Below, piece after piece: positions 40,991 to 41,095 of a DNA stretch of 41,095 nucleotides. Numbering within the stretch: the first letter of the stretch is position 1; each line of letters opens with the position of its first letter. Source of the stretch: Bradyrhizobium sp. Ai1a-2 (GTDB taxonomy: Bacteria; Pseudomonadota; Alphaproteobacteria; Rhizobiales; Xanthobacteraceae); the NCBI RefSeq assembly GCF_000426245.1, contig NZ_AUEZ01000073.1:1-41095 (forward strand), in the 5' to 3' direction. The notes beneath the pieces are model-generated. The model did no database searches, was not told the origin of the DNA, and saw only the letters and a list, made by a program, of their open reading frames with translations. Both the position numbers and the translations under genes were made by a program.

Positions 40991-41092
40991 CGCGTAGGGC
41001 GGGTTAGCACTACTGAGTCAAGCGGTCGCGGTCTTTTGGGGCTGAGAATCAAGTAATTGAAGAGATTCAATATTTGGCACGTGGAGGGCCAG

Positions 41093-41095
41093 ATG
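41093..41095 (+). CDS. Start codon of the next gene (cut by window edge)
   Basis: The window ends in GGAGGGCCAGATG: a strong ribosome binding site five bases before an ATG that is the last codon seen. Nothing can be said of the product. Confidence 0.4.

Noticed and set aside
41057..41070. TTGAAGAGATTCAA, a third match to TTGA-N6-TCAA
   Set aside because: It lies 23 bp before the ATG of the next gene, too close for an activator site at -41.5; a repressor role or chance is more likely.

Overview
The window looks like chromosome of a GC-rich alphaproteobacterium of the Bradyrhizobium / Nitrobacteraceae type. The clues are a perfect CtrA consensus in front of a PleC/DivJ-like kinase gene, FixK/FNR-type TTGA-N6-TCAA sites, typical rhizobial housekeeping genes (dusA, Mrp/ApbC, moaA, gph, rpiA, gor) and several interspersed palindromic repeat families shared between intergenic regions. 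This assignment is by recognition only. I saw no rRNA, tRNA or CRISPR array.

Layout. 1-1.8 kb: the 3' end of an IS5-type transposase and a tyrosine recombinase sitting head-to-head with dusA, which looks like the right edge of a genomic island inserted at the dusA 5' end. 1.8-5.5 kb: core genes dusA, a clan AA aspartic protease, a DUF1289 protein and a membrane histidine kinase with a CtrA box. 5.8-9.3 kb: a co-directional trio of a hydrolase-LuxR fusion, a SAM methyltransferase and a hydrolase-cyclase fusion. 9.5-12.3 kb: a beta-hydroxyacid dehydrogenase, a VOC protein and Mrp. 12.4-17.7 kb: two paralogous Tat-exported TRAP substrate-binding proteins with a GT1 glycosyltransferase between them, then an MFS transporter. 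18-30 kb: a variable region with a serine hydrolase and the relic of a second copy, an RlpA-like protein, a Gly/Arg/aromatic-rich peptide next to a radical SAM/SPASM maturase (candidate cyclophane RiPP), small secreted and cytoplasmic proteins, a universal stress protein with a FixK box, a LysR-AaeA-AaeB-like efflux locus, two decayed copies of the nhaD 3' end, and a second hydrolase-cyclase fusion. 30-34 kb: intact nhaD and the TRAP permease genes dctM-dctQ. 34.3-41 kb: conserved genes moaA, a lipoprotein, gph, an SDR, rpiA, a DUF2059 protein and gor; the next gene starts on the last three bases.

How it fits together. The TRAP permeases at 31.9-34.0 kb belong to the same subfamily as the two binding proteins at 12.5 and 15.3 kb, so one dispersed transporter for organic acids is plausible. 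The three alpha/beta-hydrolase fusions look like ligand sensors sharing one type of input domain with two kinds of output, DNA binding or cyclic nucleotide. The peptide/radical SAM pair is the best candidate for a little-described biosynthetic system. Repeats shape the variable region: a block with the end of nhaD is present three times in direct orientation and brackets two gene cassettes, one with the efflux and stress genes and one with the second hydrolase-cyclase.
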